From an uncultured Clostridia bacterium (GTDB lineage: Bacteria > Bacillota > Clostridia > TANB77 > CAG-508): DNA of 43,098 bases. Every line of letters begins with the position of its first letter. Position 1 is the first letter of the stretch. The DNA lies in NCBI GenBank assembly GCA_947624655.1, contig CANQLH010000017.1:1-43098 (forward strand). Reading direction: 5' to 3'. The translations under genes were made by a program, and so were the position numbers. This document shows positions 1 through 8,657 of this stretch, piece by piece. Below the pieces are notes generated by a model. The model worked only from the letters and a program-made list of their open reading frames with translations. It had not been told where the DNA came from and searched no databases.

Positions 1-20
1 GTGTGTGTGTGTGTGTGTGT
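1..20. repeat. (GT)10 dinucleotide repeat at window edge
   Basis: The window opens with ten perfect GT units. Such a run is rare in clostridial DNA. It could be a true microsatellite or an assembly end effect, and the left part cannot be seen. The next 218 bases up to the first gene hold no convincing ORF. Confidence 0.9.
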
Positions 21-238
21 ACAGCCTCAAGGCTTTCAGCGTTTTTTTGTTTTAGGTCTTTTTCTTTCATTCCTTCTTCATCTTCCTTTTTTCATGCTTT
101 TTTGATATTTTTTGACTAAGTTTATTGTAACATTTTTATTTTTCATTTGCAACACATTTTTTATTACATTTATGTTACAAAATCATTAGACAATGCTTAA
201 ACTCTTCATTTTGTAGGAAGAATAACTTTCACACTTTT

Positions 239-823
239 TTATTCATAATCTTCTAATAATTTATTAAGTTCTTCTGTTCCATATACCATAATACCATTTT
301 TAAGCATAATCTTGTCCGTTTCAGAAAGATATTCAACAGACATAACATTCTCTTGCTTTAGAGTTTTATTATTTTCTTCATCTAATGTATATATATTAAT
401 ATATCCATTTTCCTCTGTCACAAGATAATGCTCCCCACAAAAACTTGTAAGAACCTTAAATAACACCACTCTCTCCTTTGAAAACTCTTCCACTTCCCAA
501 TTTGGATACTCTTTTTGTATTTCCTCTGCAGTTAAATTTACTAATTCCTCTGGAATTTGAGCCTCATTGCTTATTGTGTGCCCACAATCTTCATAATATT
601 TTTTTAATACCAATTCTGTATTTGGAGTTGTTTTTTCATCTGATGATATAACCTCAATTGTTATATCATTTGATTCCATTTTATTTACTTCATTTTCTAC
701 TTTACTTAAATTATCTTCATTTATTCTCTTTGTTTCCCAATTAATACCTAATTTATAAAATATTGCAAAACCTGTAAAGAATAAAATAATCATTGCAAAA
801 ATAAAAATAGCTTTTTTGTTCAT
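239..823 (-). CDS. BofC C-terminal-domain-like protein, membrane anchored
   Basis: The 194-aa protein has one N-terminal membrane segment (about residues 5-25), a polar linker, and a C-terminal domain of about 120 residues. The ending, with the pattern YLSETDKIMLKNGI then EELNKLLEDYE, resembles the BofC C-terminal domain. In Bacillus, BofC acts in the forespore-to-mother-cell SigK checkpoint; in clostridia such proteins are mostly uncharacterised. I chose the ATG at 823 because an AAAGGTGAT ribosome site lies just upstream; a longer ORF exists but its start lacks one. The next gene upstream (transglutaminase-like) is on the same strand 60 bp away, so the two may be co-transcribed. Family call is by sequence memory and moderate. 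Confidence 0.6.
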   Translation of the reverse strand: MNKKAIFIFAMIILFFTGFAIFYKLGINWETKRINEDNLSKVENEVNKMESNDITIEVISSDEKTTPNTELVLKKYYEDCGHTISNEAQIPEELVNLTAEEIQKEYPNWEVEEFSKERVVLFKVLTSFCGEHYLVTEENGYINIYTLDEENNKTLKQENVMSVEYLSETDKIMLKNGIMVYGTEELNKLLEDYE

Positions 824-882
824 ATTAAAATCACCTTTTCCATTTTTTAGTAGTATTAACAAAAATAGCTATTTTATACATA

Positions 883-1923
883 TTAATAATTATCATCATT
901 TAATTTTGGAAGAGTTATTATTTTTCCCTCATTTGAAATAGTCTGATTTTCAACGTGATTTTTTAAAAATTCTCTCCCACCAATTAATAAATATCTATGT
1001 TTTACTTTATCACTTACTTTTCCTCCCCCATATACTATCGGATCATCCCAAGTTACATCAACAGCATACCATTTTCCGTCTAATTCAACATAATTCCACA
1101 TATGGTTTTCAGTCTTACCTTCAGAATTAGTCCCAATGCCCACTACTAGTATACTATTTATTCCTAACTCATCTAAGAAGTACTTAAAACTTCTAGCATA
1201 TCCTTCACATACACATTTTTCTTCAATTATAGCTCCATATACAGTATTTTTATTTACACTACTTTCATCATATTTAAGTTTATCTATTAAATAGTCATGT
1301 ACTGTTTTTATTTGATTAAAAGGCTTATCATCCTTTATATTTTTTAAAACTTCTGTCCTAACTTCTTCAATCCTGTTTGTTGCATTTCTTACATCTTCCT
1401 GCGAATAAAATCCATTAGAGAGGTAATTAGGTCCATCTCCTGAATCAATATATAATTTATGCTCTTTTGAAAAAATAGACGTTGTTGTTTCTACATTTAA
1501 ATACATCCTAGAAAAATCAATATAAAATAAATCTGGTACATCTAAATTAATAGCATTAACCGCTTCATCATATGCTTTATTTAGCTCACTCTGTCCATTA
1601 TCTTTATCTAATAAATTTTCAAAGTTTCCTTTAATATCTATCCTATAATCTCCAGTTTTTAAATTATCTATATTTTCTGCCATTGCATCATAAATAATCT
1701 TTGCATAACTGTCTAATTGATTATAATAAAATCTATTATTACTTACATTTAAAGTACTTTCTATTTCCTCTGGTTCATTTATATTAGTATATACATTATT
1801 AGTATTTATAACATTAGTTTCCTGTTCTTGATTGTCATATATCTCATATGCAAGTATCAGAAGAATCATTATCGGAATTATACTAAAAAATTTTTTTAAT
1901 GTACCTTTCAAAACTCTCACCAT
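883..1923 (-). CDS. Transglutaminase-like cysteine protease-fold protein
   Basis: The 346-aa protein has one N-terminal membrane anchor (about residues 11-27), so the bulk is probably extracytoplasmic. The C-terminal half shows the transglutaminase-like core: the catalytic Cys in VCEGYARSFKYFL (C239), the His in NHMWNYV (H274) and the Asp in WYAVDVTWDDP (D289). This family includes peptidases and cell-wall-associated enzymes, and the substrate cannot be read from sequence. The ATG at 1923 is preceded by AAAGGTGAA with suitable spacing. It lies upstream of the BofC-like gene on the same strand and downstream of a sensor kinase, which may suggest an envelope role. Confidence 0.8.
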   Translation of the reverse strand: MVRVLKGTLKKFFSIIPIMILLILAYEIYDNQEQETNVINTNNVYTNINEPEEIESTLNVSNNRFYYNQLDSYAKIIYDAMAENIDNLKTGDYRIDIKGNFENLLDKDNGQSELNKAYDEAVNAINLDVPDLFYIDFSRMYLNVETTTSIFSKEHKLYIDSGDGPNYLSNGFYSQEDVRNATNRIEEVRTEVLKNIKDDKPFNQIKTVHDYLIDKLKYDESSVNKNTVYGAIIEEKCVCEGYARSFKYFLDELGINSILVVGIGTNSEGKTENHMWNYVELDGKWYAVDVTWDDPIVYGGGKVSDKVKHRYLLIGGREFLKNHVENQTISNEGKIITLPKLNDDNY

Positions 1924-1996
1924 TATTTCACCTTTGTATTTTTTATTCTATACTTTAAATATAACATAAATTTATTAATTTAACAAGATAGATATA

Positions 1997-3478
1997 TTAT
2001 ATATCCATATCAAAATAGAACTCTACCCCATCTAATTTATTTTGTACTCCATAATCATTGTGCGTATTCGACATTATAGCTTTTACAAGTGAAAGTCCTA
2101 TTCCTGTTCCGCCACTTTCCCTATTTCTTGATGTATCAACTTTGTAAAATCTATTCCATATTCTATTTAAGTCTTCTTCTCGGATGCTTTCTCCTGTATT
2201 AAATACTTTTATTCTAGCCTTCTTTTCATTTATTTCATAACTAATGACTATTTTCTTTTTTCCATCCACTTCTAATACATTTTTTATAGCATTTGTAAAA
2301 TAGTTGCTAAATACCTGCTCAATATAAAATTCATCGCCTATTACATATAACTGTTTTTTGTCGAATTCAACTTTTATATTTTGTTCCTCTAAAATTTTTG
2401 TTGATTTTCTAATCGTTTCACTTATTAGCTCACTTATATCAAATTTACTTATATTAAATTTTAATTTTCCATATTCTAGTTTCATAAGTTCTAACAATCT
2501 CTTTACTAGAGTATCCATCTTGTTTGATTCATCTAGTATCACCTCTGCATAAAACTTTCTACTTTCTTCATCTTCTGTAACATTTTCAACAAGACCTTCT
2601 GCATATCCTTGAATTAATGCAATAGGTGTTTTTAATTCATGTGAAACATCTGATATAAATTGTTTTCTCATTTCGTCTGTTTTTGACTTTTCTTCTATAT
2701 CCTTTTCTAGTTCAATATTCGAACTTCTTAACTGATTTATTGTTCTTTCCAAAGTTTCTGACATTGTATTTATGTTTTTGCCTAAATTATTTATTTCATC
2801 ATCAGAATTGTTTACTTTATATTTATGACTAAAATCAAGTTCAGATATTTTCTTTGTTATTTTATTTAGTTCTTCTATCGGCGATGTGAATTTTTTTGAA
2901 ATTAATGATACTAAAATTCCACTTATTATCATTGTAATAAATCCTATTAGCATTAAGAACCTATTAGCAATATTAACACTTTCTTGTATTGATGCAATTG
3001 CTACTCTTATGTATAAACTATACCCATTGTCTAATTTTGCAGATAAGAGTATAAATGAAAGTCCAGTTTTTTTGTCTATTGTTCTTTTTATCTTTACATT
3101 CTCATCTTTCCAAAGTAAACTTTCGTTTACTCTTCCTTCTTCATCAAACTCATCCGTCAAAGATGATAAAAAGTCTCTACTTGATACATATATGTTATTG
3201 CCTGTTTTTATTAATATATCAAAGTTATTGCTTAGTGCCAACTTCTCTAGTTCTATCTCTATATCTGTGTTGCTTATTTCTCCACTATAATATGCATTTA
3301 TCGCCCTATATGCTGACAAGAGTTCTGCTTCTTTTGAATAAATATAATAAGTCTCTAAAACAATTTTATTTATTAGTATAAGAAACGTTATTATTATTGC
3401 TATTGTAATGCATAATGTTGCAAATAGTTTTATTCTTATTGTATCAAATTTATTTTTTGTTTTATTACTTGATTTCAA
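1997..3478 (-). CDS. Sensor histidine kinase (two-component system)
   Basis: The 493-aa membrane kinase has TM1 about 17-38, an extracellular sensor region about 39-180, TM2 about 181-202, a HAMP linker, a HisKA dimerisation domain with phospho-accepting H280 in the DVSHELKTPIALIQ motif, and a HATPase domain with the N box (NYFTNAIKNV) and G boxes (GTGIGLSLVKAI). It would autophosphorylate on H280 and pass the phosphate to the adjacent response regulator. It starts at a TTG that overlaps the regulator's 3' end by 14 bases, which implies translational coupling. The sensed signal is unknown. Confidence 0.93.
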   Translation of the reverse strand: MKSSNKTKNKFDTIRIKLFATLCITIAIIITFLILINKIVLETYYIYSKEAELLSAYRAINAYYSGEISNTDIEIELEKLALSNNFDILIKTGNNIYVSSRDFLSSLTDEFDEEGRVNESLLWKDENVKIKRTIDKKTGLSFILLSAKLDNGYSLYIRVAIASIQESVNIANRFLMLIGFITMIISGILVSLISKKFTSPIEELNKITKKISELDFSHKYKVNNSDDEINNLGKNINTMSETLERTINQLRSSNIELEKDIEEKSKTDEMRKQFISDVSHELKTPIALIQGYAEGLVENVTEDEESRKFYAEVILDESNKMDTLVKRLLELMKLEYGKLKFNISKFDISELISETIRKSTKILEEQNIKVEFDKKQLYVIGDEFYIEQVFSNYFTNAIKNVLEVDGKKKIVISYEINEKKARIKVFNTGESIREEDLNRIWNRFYKVDTSRNRESGGTGIGLSLVKAIMSNTHNDYGVQNKLDGVEFYFDMDI

Positions 3479-4139
3479 ATTTATATCCTATTCCTCTCAT
3501 AGTTTTTATATATTTTCCCTTTTTACCAAGTTTATGTCTTATCTTTTTTATGTGACTATCTATTGTTCTTGAATCTCCATAGTAATCATAGTTCCATACA
3601 TTATTTAGTATTTTATCTCTAGATAGTGCAATTCCTACATTGTCTACTAAATACTTTAACAGTTCATATTCTCTAAGGCTCATATCTATATTCTTGCCGT
3701 CTACTTTTACGCTCCTACCGTCTTCGTCAATTTCTATCCCACCATATTCTAATGTTTTATTTGTTTTAGAACTTGTCCTCTTGAGTATTGCCTCTACTCT
3801 TGCAACTAATATTTTTGGACTAAATGGTTTTGTGATGTATTCATCTACACCTAGTTCAAAACCAAAAAGCTCGTCTTGTTCCTCTCCTCTTGCTGTAAGC
3901 ATTATGATTGGTACTTTTGATGTTTGTCTTATTTGTCTTAATACAGACCACCCGTCAAGCTTTGGCATCATTACATCTAATAGTATTAAGTCTATTGCAT
4001 CAGCTTTCTCCTCAAATATTTCTAATGCTTGTTCTCCATCTTTTGCTTCGATTACTTCATAATCTTTTTTTACAAGAAAATCTTTTATAAGTGTTCTCAT
4101 TCTTTGTTCGTCGTCTACAACTAATATAGTGGTATTCAT
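3465..4139 (-). CDS. OmpR/PhoB-family response regulator
   Basis: The 224-aa protein has an N-terminal receiver domain with acidic pocket D9/D10, phospho-acceptor D55 in LILLDVMMPK, and the conserved Thr/Lys in MLTAR and YITKPF. The C-terminal winged helix (about 125-224) includes the typical LREYELLKYLV and TIDSHIKKIRHKLG segments, so it binds DNA as an OmpR-type regulator. It is the first gene of a two-gene unit with the overlapping kinase. An ATG start with GGAGGTAGAAT just upstream supports the annotated start. Confidence 0.95.
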   Translation of the reverse strand: MNTTILVVDDEQRMRTLIKDFLVKKDYEVIEAKDGEQALEIFEEKADAIDLILLDVMMPKLDGWSVLRQIRQTSKVPIIMLTARGEEQDELFGFELGVDEYITKPFSPKILVARVEAILKRTSSKTNKTLEYGGIEIDEDGRSVKVDGKNIDMSLREYELLKYLVDNVGIALSRDKILNNVWNYDYYGDSRTIDSHIKKIRHKLGKKGKYIKTMRGIGYKFEIK

Positions 4140-4216
4140 ATTCTACCTCCAATTCTTCTTATATTATACATTATATTTCCTGTTTGTGTCTATACTGTGA
4201 ATAAATTATATTATTT

Positions 4217-4327
4217 TTATATCTCTACTAAAATTATGTCATCTCCTATGCATTTTATGTTTTTCCATGGTATTACTATATCATTGTTTCCTGCAAATAT
4301 GCTAAGCTTGCTATTGGTTCCTGGAAC
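4217..4327 (-). pseudogene. ylmC: YlmC/YmxH-family protein, C-terminal fragment (split by mobile element)
   Basis: Reading minus from 4327, the frame encodes V-P-G-T-N-S-K-L-S-I then NNDIVIPWKNIKCIGDDIIL and a stop at 4217. This is the typical second half of the PRC-barrel YlmC/YmxH sporulation-associated family (IVIPWxxIxxIGDDIIL). No start codon or first half lies adjacent. The matching N-terminal half is at 14108-14234 on the same strand, across the 9.8-kb element. The fragment overlaps the last codons of the recombinase gene in another frame. Joining the halves gives a 77-aa protein of normal family length. Confidence 0.85.
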
Positions 4328-6093
4328 TATGATAGAGGTCGTGGTCTAAAGATTGAGAGTTATTCTCTTTTATGATGTTATAATTGTTTTCATTGTTGTT
4401 TAATTGATACTTTTTATTAGCTAAAATATTATTGTTATTACATTCTATTGTATATTCTTGATTTTTTGTTTTACTTAAATTTCCTTCTAGTGTAATTGGG
4501 TTTCCTATTTTAAAATATATTTCTAATTTTATGTGTTTTCTATTTCCGTCTATTTTTGAAACATATATTTTATCTACTAACAATTTGATTAAATCTTCTA
4601 TGTTTTCATCTATGTTAATTTCTTTTTCTAATGTCTTTTTTATTTGGTTCATACTATCTTCTATTGTATCTTCATTTTCTTTTTCTTCTTTTAAAGCATA
4701 TATTTTTTTGTTATAACCTATTATCTCTTTGTTTAATTCTTCATTCCTTTTGTAAAATTCTTCGTCTGATAAAAGATTTTTTATTGTAAGTTCTAATAGT
4801 TTATCTTTTTTTGCTTGTACTTCTTTTATATCATCTTCTATTTTTGATATTTCTAGTTTAAAATCTTTTGTTTCGTTAAATCTTTTGTATTTGTTTAATA
4901 AATCTTCTATTATTTCTTCTTTGTTTTCTAAAAATCTATTTAACACCACTTTTAATATTTCTATTAATTCGCTTTCCTCAATAATTGGACTCTCGCAACC
5001 TTTTAAGCCGTGTGTTATATATTCACTACACGCCCATGCTGGTTTGTTACTTCTTTTACCACCAGCTATTCTGTTAAATCCTGGCTTATGTTCTTTTGCA
5101 TTATGGTCTTTGCAATATATTAATCCACTAAATGTGTATCTACTTTTAAATACATCTTTATTTTCTACTCTATTTAATAAACTCTTTGCTTTTCTGTCTA
5201 AAATACTATTGCACTTTTCCCAAAGTTCTTCTGAAACAATCGCTGGTATATTTTCTTTGCATTCAAATACTTGCCATTCTTCCTTTGGCATTCTTTGAGC
5301 CTTATGTAGTTTATAATCTACTACTTTTACAGTTCCAGTTCTGTAATACCCCTTATACTTTGGATTTCTAATAATTCTTCTTAAACTTTGAGACGATATT
5401 GGTGTACCATTTTTACCAGTATATCCTTTATTTTTAAAATATTCTGCTATTTTGTAAAATCCCATTTCTCCTCTTGCATATATCTCAAAAAGTTCTCTTA
5501 TCATTTTTGCTTCTTCTTCATAAATTACTAGCTTTGTTTTATCTTTTCTATATCCAAAAATGTTATTATTCCCGAAGTACTCTCTTTTTTTCAACTGATC
5601 TACTAAATCCAAATTTTACTCTTTCTGATAATTTTCTTACTTCATCTTGGGCTACACTTGCCATAATTGCAAGTCTTAATTCTGAATCTGGCATTATTGT
5701 ATTAATATTATCTGATTGAAATAGCACTCCTACTCCATTTTCTAATAGCTTTTGGGTATAAGAAATACTGTCTAATGTGTTTCTTGCAAAACGAGTTACT
5801 TCTTTTGTTAGTATTAAATCAAATTTTCCTTTTTTGCTATCTTGTATCATTCTTTTAAACGCATCTCGCTTATTTACACTTGTACCACTTATACCCTCGT
5901 CTACATATCCATCTATATATGTCCAGTTAGAAACTCCTTTTATATGATTTTCAAAATAAAAAATTTGATTATCTAATGAATTTAACTGTTCGTCTTTCTC
6001 ACTTGATACTCTTGCATAATATGTAACTTTGAGTGGCAAATCATATATGCTTTTTCCACTATTTATTTCTTTTCTAATATTATATAAATCCAT
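4311..6093 (-). CDS. Large serine recombinase, two frames joined by +1 shift at CGG
   Basis: The first frame (6093 to 5566) encodes the resolvase catalytic domain, with the nucleophile Ser in YYARVSSEKDEQ and the downstream TKEVTRFARNTLD segment. The second frame (ending 4311) encodes the recombinase domain, a zinc ribbon (CKDH, then WAC and GCESP) and a coiled coil. The join is at 5574-5572, in-frame CTT-CGG-GAA. Skipping the C gives VLGNNNIFGYRKD, the normal continuation of this family. The restored protein is 593 aa, typical length. A 7-A run about 10 bases upstream is a less likely break point because shifting there loses the VLGNNN motif. The gene end abuts the att site. It is the likely integrase/excisionase of this element. 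Confidence 0.88.
4318..4339. repeat. Left attachment-site repeat of the element
   Basis: This 22-bp segment matches 14101-14122 in the same orientation at 18 of 22 positions, including an identical 8-bp block ATAGAGGT and an identical AAC. It marks the junction between ylmC sequence (left) and the element. A short palindrome, GTTCC-T-GGAAC, sits at 4317-4327. Imperfect repeats with a short identical core are expected for serine-recombinase att sites. Confidence 0.75.
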
Positions 6094-6279
6094 AGTATAA
6101 TCTCCTTTTCTTTATCTTTTTTAAAGTATCTTTATTGGTGCAATTATTATATATTTATTTAAAATATTTGTCTAGTATTTAAAATATAAAATTTAGTATA
6201 ATCTTTCTATTTTTTACAATTCGTATTTTGTATTAATAAATCCACTTTTATATTATAAAACTTAATATATTTTTTATAT

Positions 6280-6459
6280 TTATTTTCGAAATATTTTTCC
6301 ATAATTTTCCATTTCTATATTAATTTCTTTTAACAATTCATCCTGCACGTCATCATATACCTCTCTATTTATTACTTTATTTTGAAACAATTTTCTGTTT
6401 AATATCACTTCTATTTCTAGCTTGACTTGTTTATTAGATACAATTTGTCTTTCTTCCAT
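6280..6459 (-). CDS. Small SHOCT-like protein upstream of recombinase
   Basis: A 59-aa ORF begins at ATG 6459 with an AGGTGG ribosome site five bases upstream and ends at TAA 6280. The protein starts MEERQIVSNKQVKLEIEVIL and ends with acidic/basic helical sequence. The pattern of a conserved NKQ helix, a hydrophobic mid-region and a short I-x-x-E-x-Y-x-x-V segment resembles the small SHOCT-like proteins commonly found beside recombinases in clostridial elements. Its function is unknown. It lies about 190 bp upstream of the recombinase on the same strand. Confidence 0.6.
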   Translation of the reverse strand: MEERQIVSNKQVKLEIEVILNRKLFQNKVINREVYDDVQDELLKEINIEMENYGKIFRK

Positions 6460-6895
6460 AAAGCCACCTGCCCTTTGTTTAGTTACTAATAAATATTCAA
6501 AGTTAGAATAGTCTATTCTATAATTTTACAACCTACATCACCTCACTTTATCTTACTTGTTAACTTTTCGTTCTACCTTCTCTCTTAAAAAAAATAAGTT
6601 AAAGATTTTACCCTTCACTTATTTACTCATTAATTTTAAATTTGTACTCCCCTATTTTCTAAAACTTTTTATTTTTTCTATTTGCAATATGACACACACA
6701 TTTTTAAAAGTTTTATCTATTCTATGTACCTTACACGCTAAACTAAACACATAGTTATTCTGATTTTTGTTTTATTTTTTAATATTTTTAATATTTCTAA
6801 AATATCCGTTTAAAATTTCTTTAAAAAAGCCTCAAGCGAATATTTTTGTGGTATCCGTTTGAAGCTAGTTTTGTGTCCGGTAACATATTCTATTA
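6460..6895. other. Intergenic stretch between small ORF and FokI-like gene
   Basis: This 436-bp AT-rich stretch has no supported gene. Short open frames on either strand lack ribosome sites and look random. The only clear element is the terminator at 6821-6865 following the restriction-modification operon. Confidence 0.6.
6821..6865 (-). terminator. Rho-independent terminator after R-M operon
   Basis: On the minus strand, GCTTCAAACG pairs with CGCTTGAGGC (two G-U pairs) across a 17-base loop, followed directly by TTTTTT. It lies 31 bases after the FokI-like gene stop, in the right orientation. Confidence 0.75.
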
Positions 6896-8644
6896 TCAAT
6901 ATATTTTATTTATAAACATATTTCTTACATCATTTAAGTTCATTCTATTTGCTTTTACCTCATTAGCTATTTTAATCAATGACATTATTGTTATTGCTGC
7001 ACCTTTTCTGTTTGTTGTAATAGATATTCTTTCTAATTTTTCTTCAATATTTCCTTTAAATTCGCTTGATATAAAAGTAAAGTAGAACTCATTAATATTT
7101 TTATTAAAATTATTCCACCATTCATTTGGATTTCTTGTTTTGTCTCTTTTATTGTTTTCCTCTACATATCTCGTCATCTCATCAACTTGAGAAATTGGTA
7201 AATCGTATCCTTTAGAATAAGCTTTAGTATCTATAATTACTCCATAATTATTTTTTAAGTCTAAAGTATAAATTATTCCATCAGGTTTTCTACTTCCACC
7301 TAAGTGCAATCCTTCATATTTGCATTCTTTGGTTAGTAGTTCCACTACTTTCATCTCGAATAATCTATTCTGCTTACTGTCAAAAGAAATATCTACTAAA
7401 GATAAATATTCATGTGATAATGTATCTAATCCTTCTCTCAATTCATCTTTTTTTATTGTAATTTCTGATTTTTCATTTTTATCATCTTTTATTCTTGGTA
7501 TTATAAAATCATTAATTGCATCATCAAAATAATATTTACCATTCTTTATATTTATATTAAGTCCTATATTTATTAATCCTTTTATATCGTCTCTAACTAC
7601 TGTAAATAGTTCAGAAGTCATATATACTAATTCTAATCTATCTCTAATTTCTTCAAGAGTAAGTCCATCTTTTGATTCTGCAAGAATTTTTATTATATAA
7701 GCCCTTCTTGTTCTAATATAATTTCTATCTACTCCTTTAGTCGCCAGCATTTCCCACGAAATATTTTTAGGTATTCTTTTAAATTTACTTTTCCCTCTTG
7801 TTCTATTTAACGCTTTTATTCCCTTTGTAGTTATAACATATGATTGTCCTATATTTTCTGTATATGTTTTTGCTCCGACATATACAGTTATTTTTTTTGT
7901 CAATTGTTTCACTAAACCTAATTTTATCAACCATTTTGCTATCATTCTAGCATATTTATCTGACGATCCTTCTGTATCTGTTCTTAATTTGTTTTTTTCT
8001 TGTATATCATCAATATTCGCTAAAGTCATTATTAGTATGTCTTGTGGTAAACTGGTAAATCCATCTTCTCCTACAAATCCTAATTTTTGTCCTAATTCGA
8101 ATTTCGTTTTTTGAGATCCATCTTCTAATAATCCTAATATTCTAACTACAGGAGGATAACTTAATAATGCCTCTTCTAATATTTCATTACGTTTTTCTCC
8201 TTCTTCACTGTTAGAAAATTTTATACCTGCTTGTGTAATTTCAAAGGAGTCATCGAAGTAATTATAACTTATAAAACCTAAACATTGTGCCCATCTTATA
8301 AAATTATCCGCAGGCCAGTCACTTATAAATGGTCTCTGTTGCCCCTTTACAGTTGCTTGTACAATTCCATTACATCTTGCAGATGATCTTGGAGAAAAAG
8401 CTGTTCCTACTAAATCTCCATACTTTAGTTTTAAAGGTCGTGAATTTAATGCTTTCAATATTCTCTCTTGACCGTCTCTTTTTTCTATTAATTTAGATAT
8501 TTTATTATTAACTAATTCTTTATATGTTTCCGACTTTTCATTAAAAATTGAAACTACTTTATATAATGCATCAAAATCACTTGGATCTTGTACCCAACCA
8601 AATGTCCTAAAACTTCTTTTGTCCATATCTTTTATTTCTATCAA
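6896..8644 (-). CDS. FokI-like type IIS restriction endonuclease
   Basis: The 582-aa protein matches FokI (579 aa) along its whole length. The N-terminal DNA-recognition region has RTFGWVQDPSDF, SDWPADNFIRWAQ and GEDGFTSLP; the middle has EGSSDKYARMI; the C-terminal cleavage domain has GLHLGGSRKPDGIIYT and GVIIDTKAYSKGYDLPI. The PD-(D/E)XK residues are D455, D472 and K474, aligned with FokI D450, D467 and K469. FokI recognises GGATG and cuts 9/13 bases away; the same site is likely here because the recognition region is conserved, but it is not proven. Translation starts at TTG 8644, with GGGGG from the ribosome site directly after the methyltransferase stop, so the two genes form one operon with the methyltransferase first. 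Confidence 0.96.
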   Translation of the reverse strand: MIEIKDMDKRSFRTFGWVQDPSDFDALYKVVSIFNEKSETYKELVNNKISKLIEKRDGQERILKALNSRPLKLKYGDLVGTAFSPRSSARCNGIVQATVKGQQRPFISDWPADNFIRWAQCLGFISYNYFDDSFEITQAGIKFSNSEEGEKRNEILEEALLSYPPVVRILGLLEDGSQKTKFELGQKLGFVGEDGFTSLPQDILIMTLANIDDIQEKNKLRTDTEGSSDKYARMIAKWLIKLGLVKQLTKKITVYVGAKTYTENIGQSYVITTKGIKALNRTRGKSKFKRIPKNISWEMLATKGVDRNYIRTRRAYIIKILAESKDGLTLEEIRDRLELVYMTSELFTVVRDDIKGLINIGLNINIKNGKYYFDDAINDFIIPRIKDDKNEKSEITIKKDELREGLDTLSHEYLSLVDISFDSKQNRLFEMKVVELLTKECKYEGLHLGGSRKPDGIIYTLDLKNNYGVIIDTKAYSKGYDLPISQVDEMTRYVEENNKRDKTRNPNEWWNNFNKNINEFYFTFISSEFKGNIEEKLERISITTNRKGAAITIMSLIKIANEVKANRMNLNDVRNMFINKIY

Positions 8645-8657
8645 TTTATTTTCCCCC

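Noticed and set aside
5575-5600. A-AAA-AAG slippery heptamer in the recombinase gene as a programmed -1 frameshift site
   Set aside because: The second frame is +1, not -1, relative to the first. Shifting at the nearby CGG also preserves the conserved VLGNNN motif, which shifting at the A-run does not.
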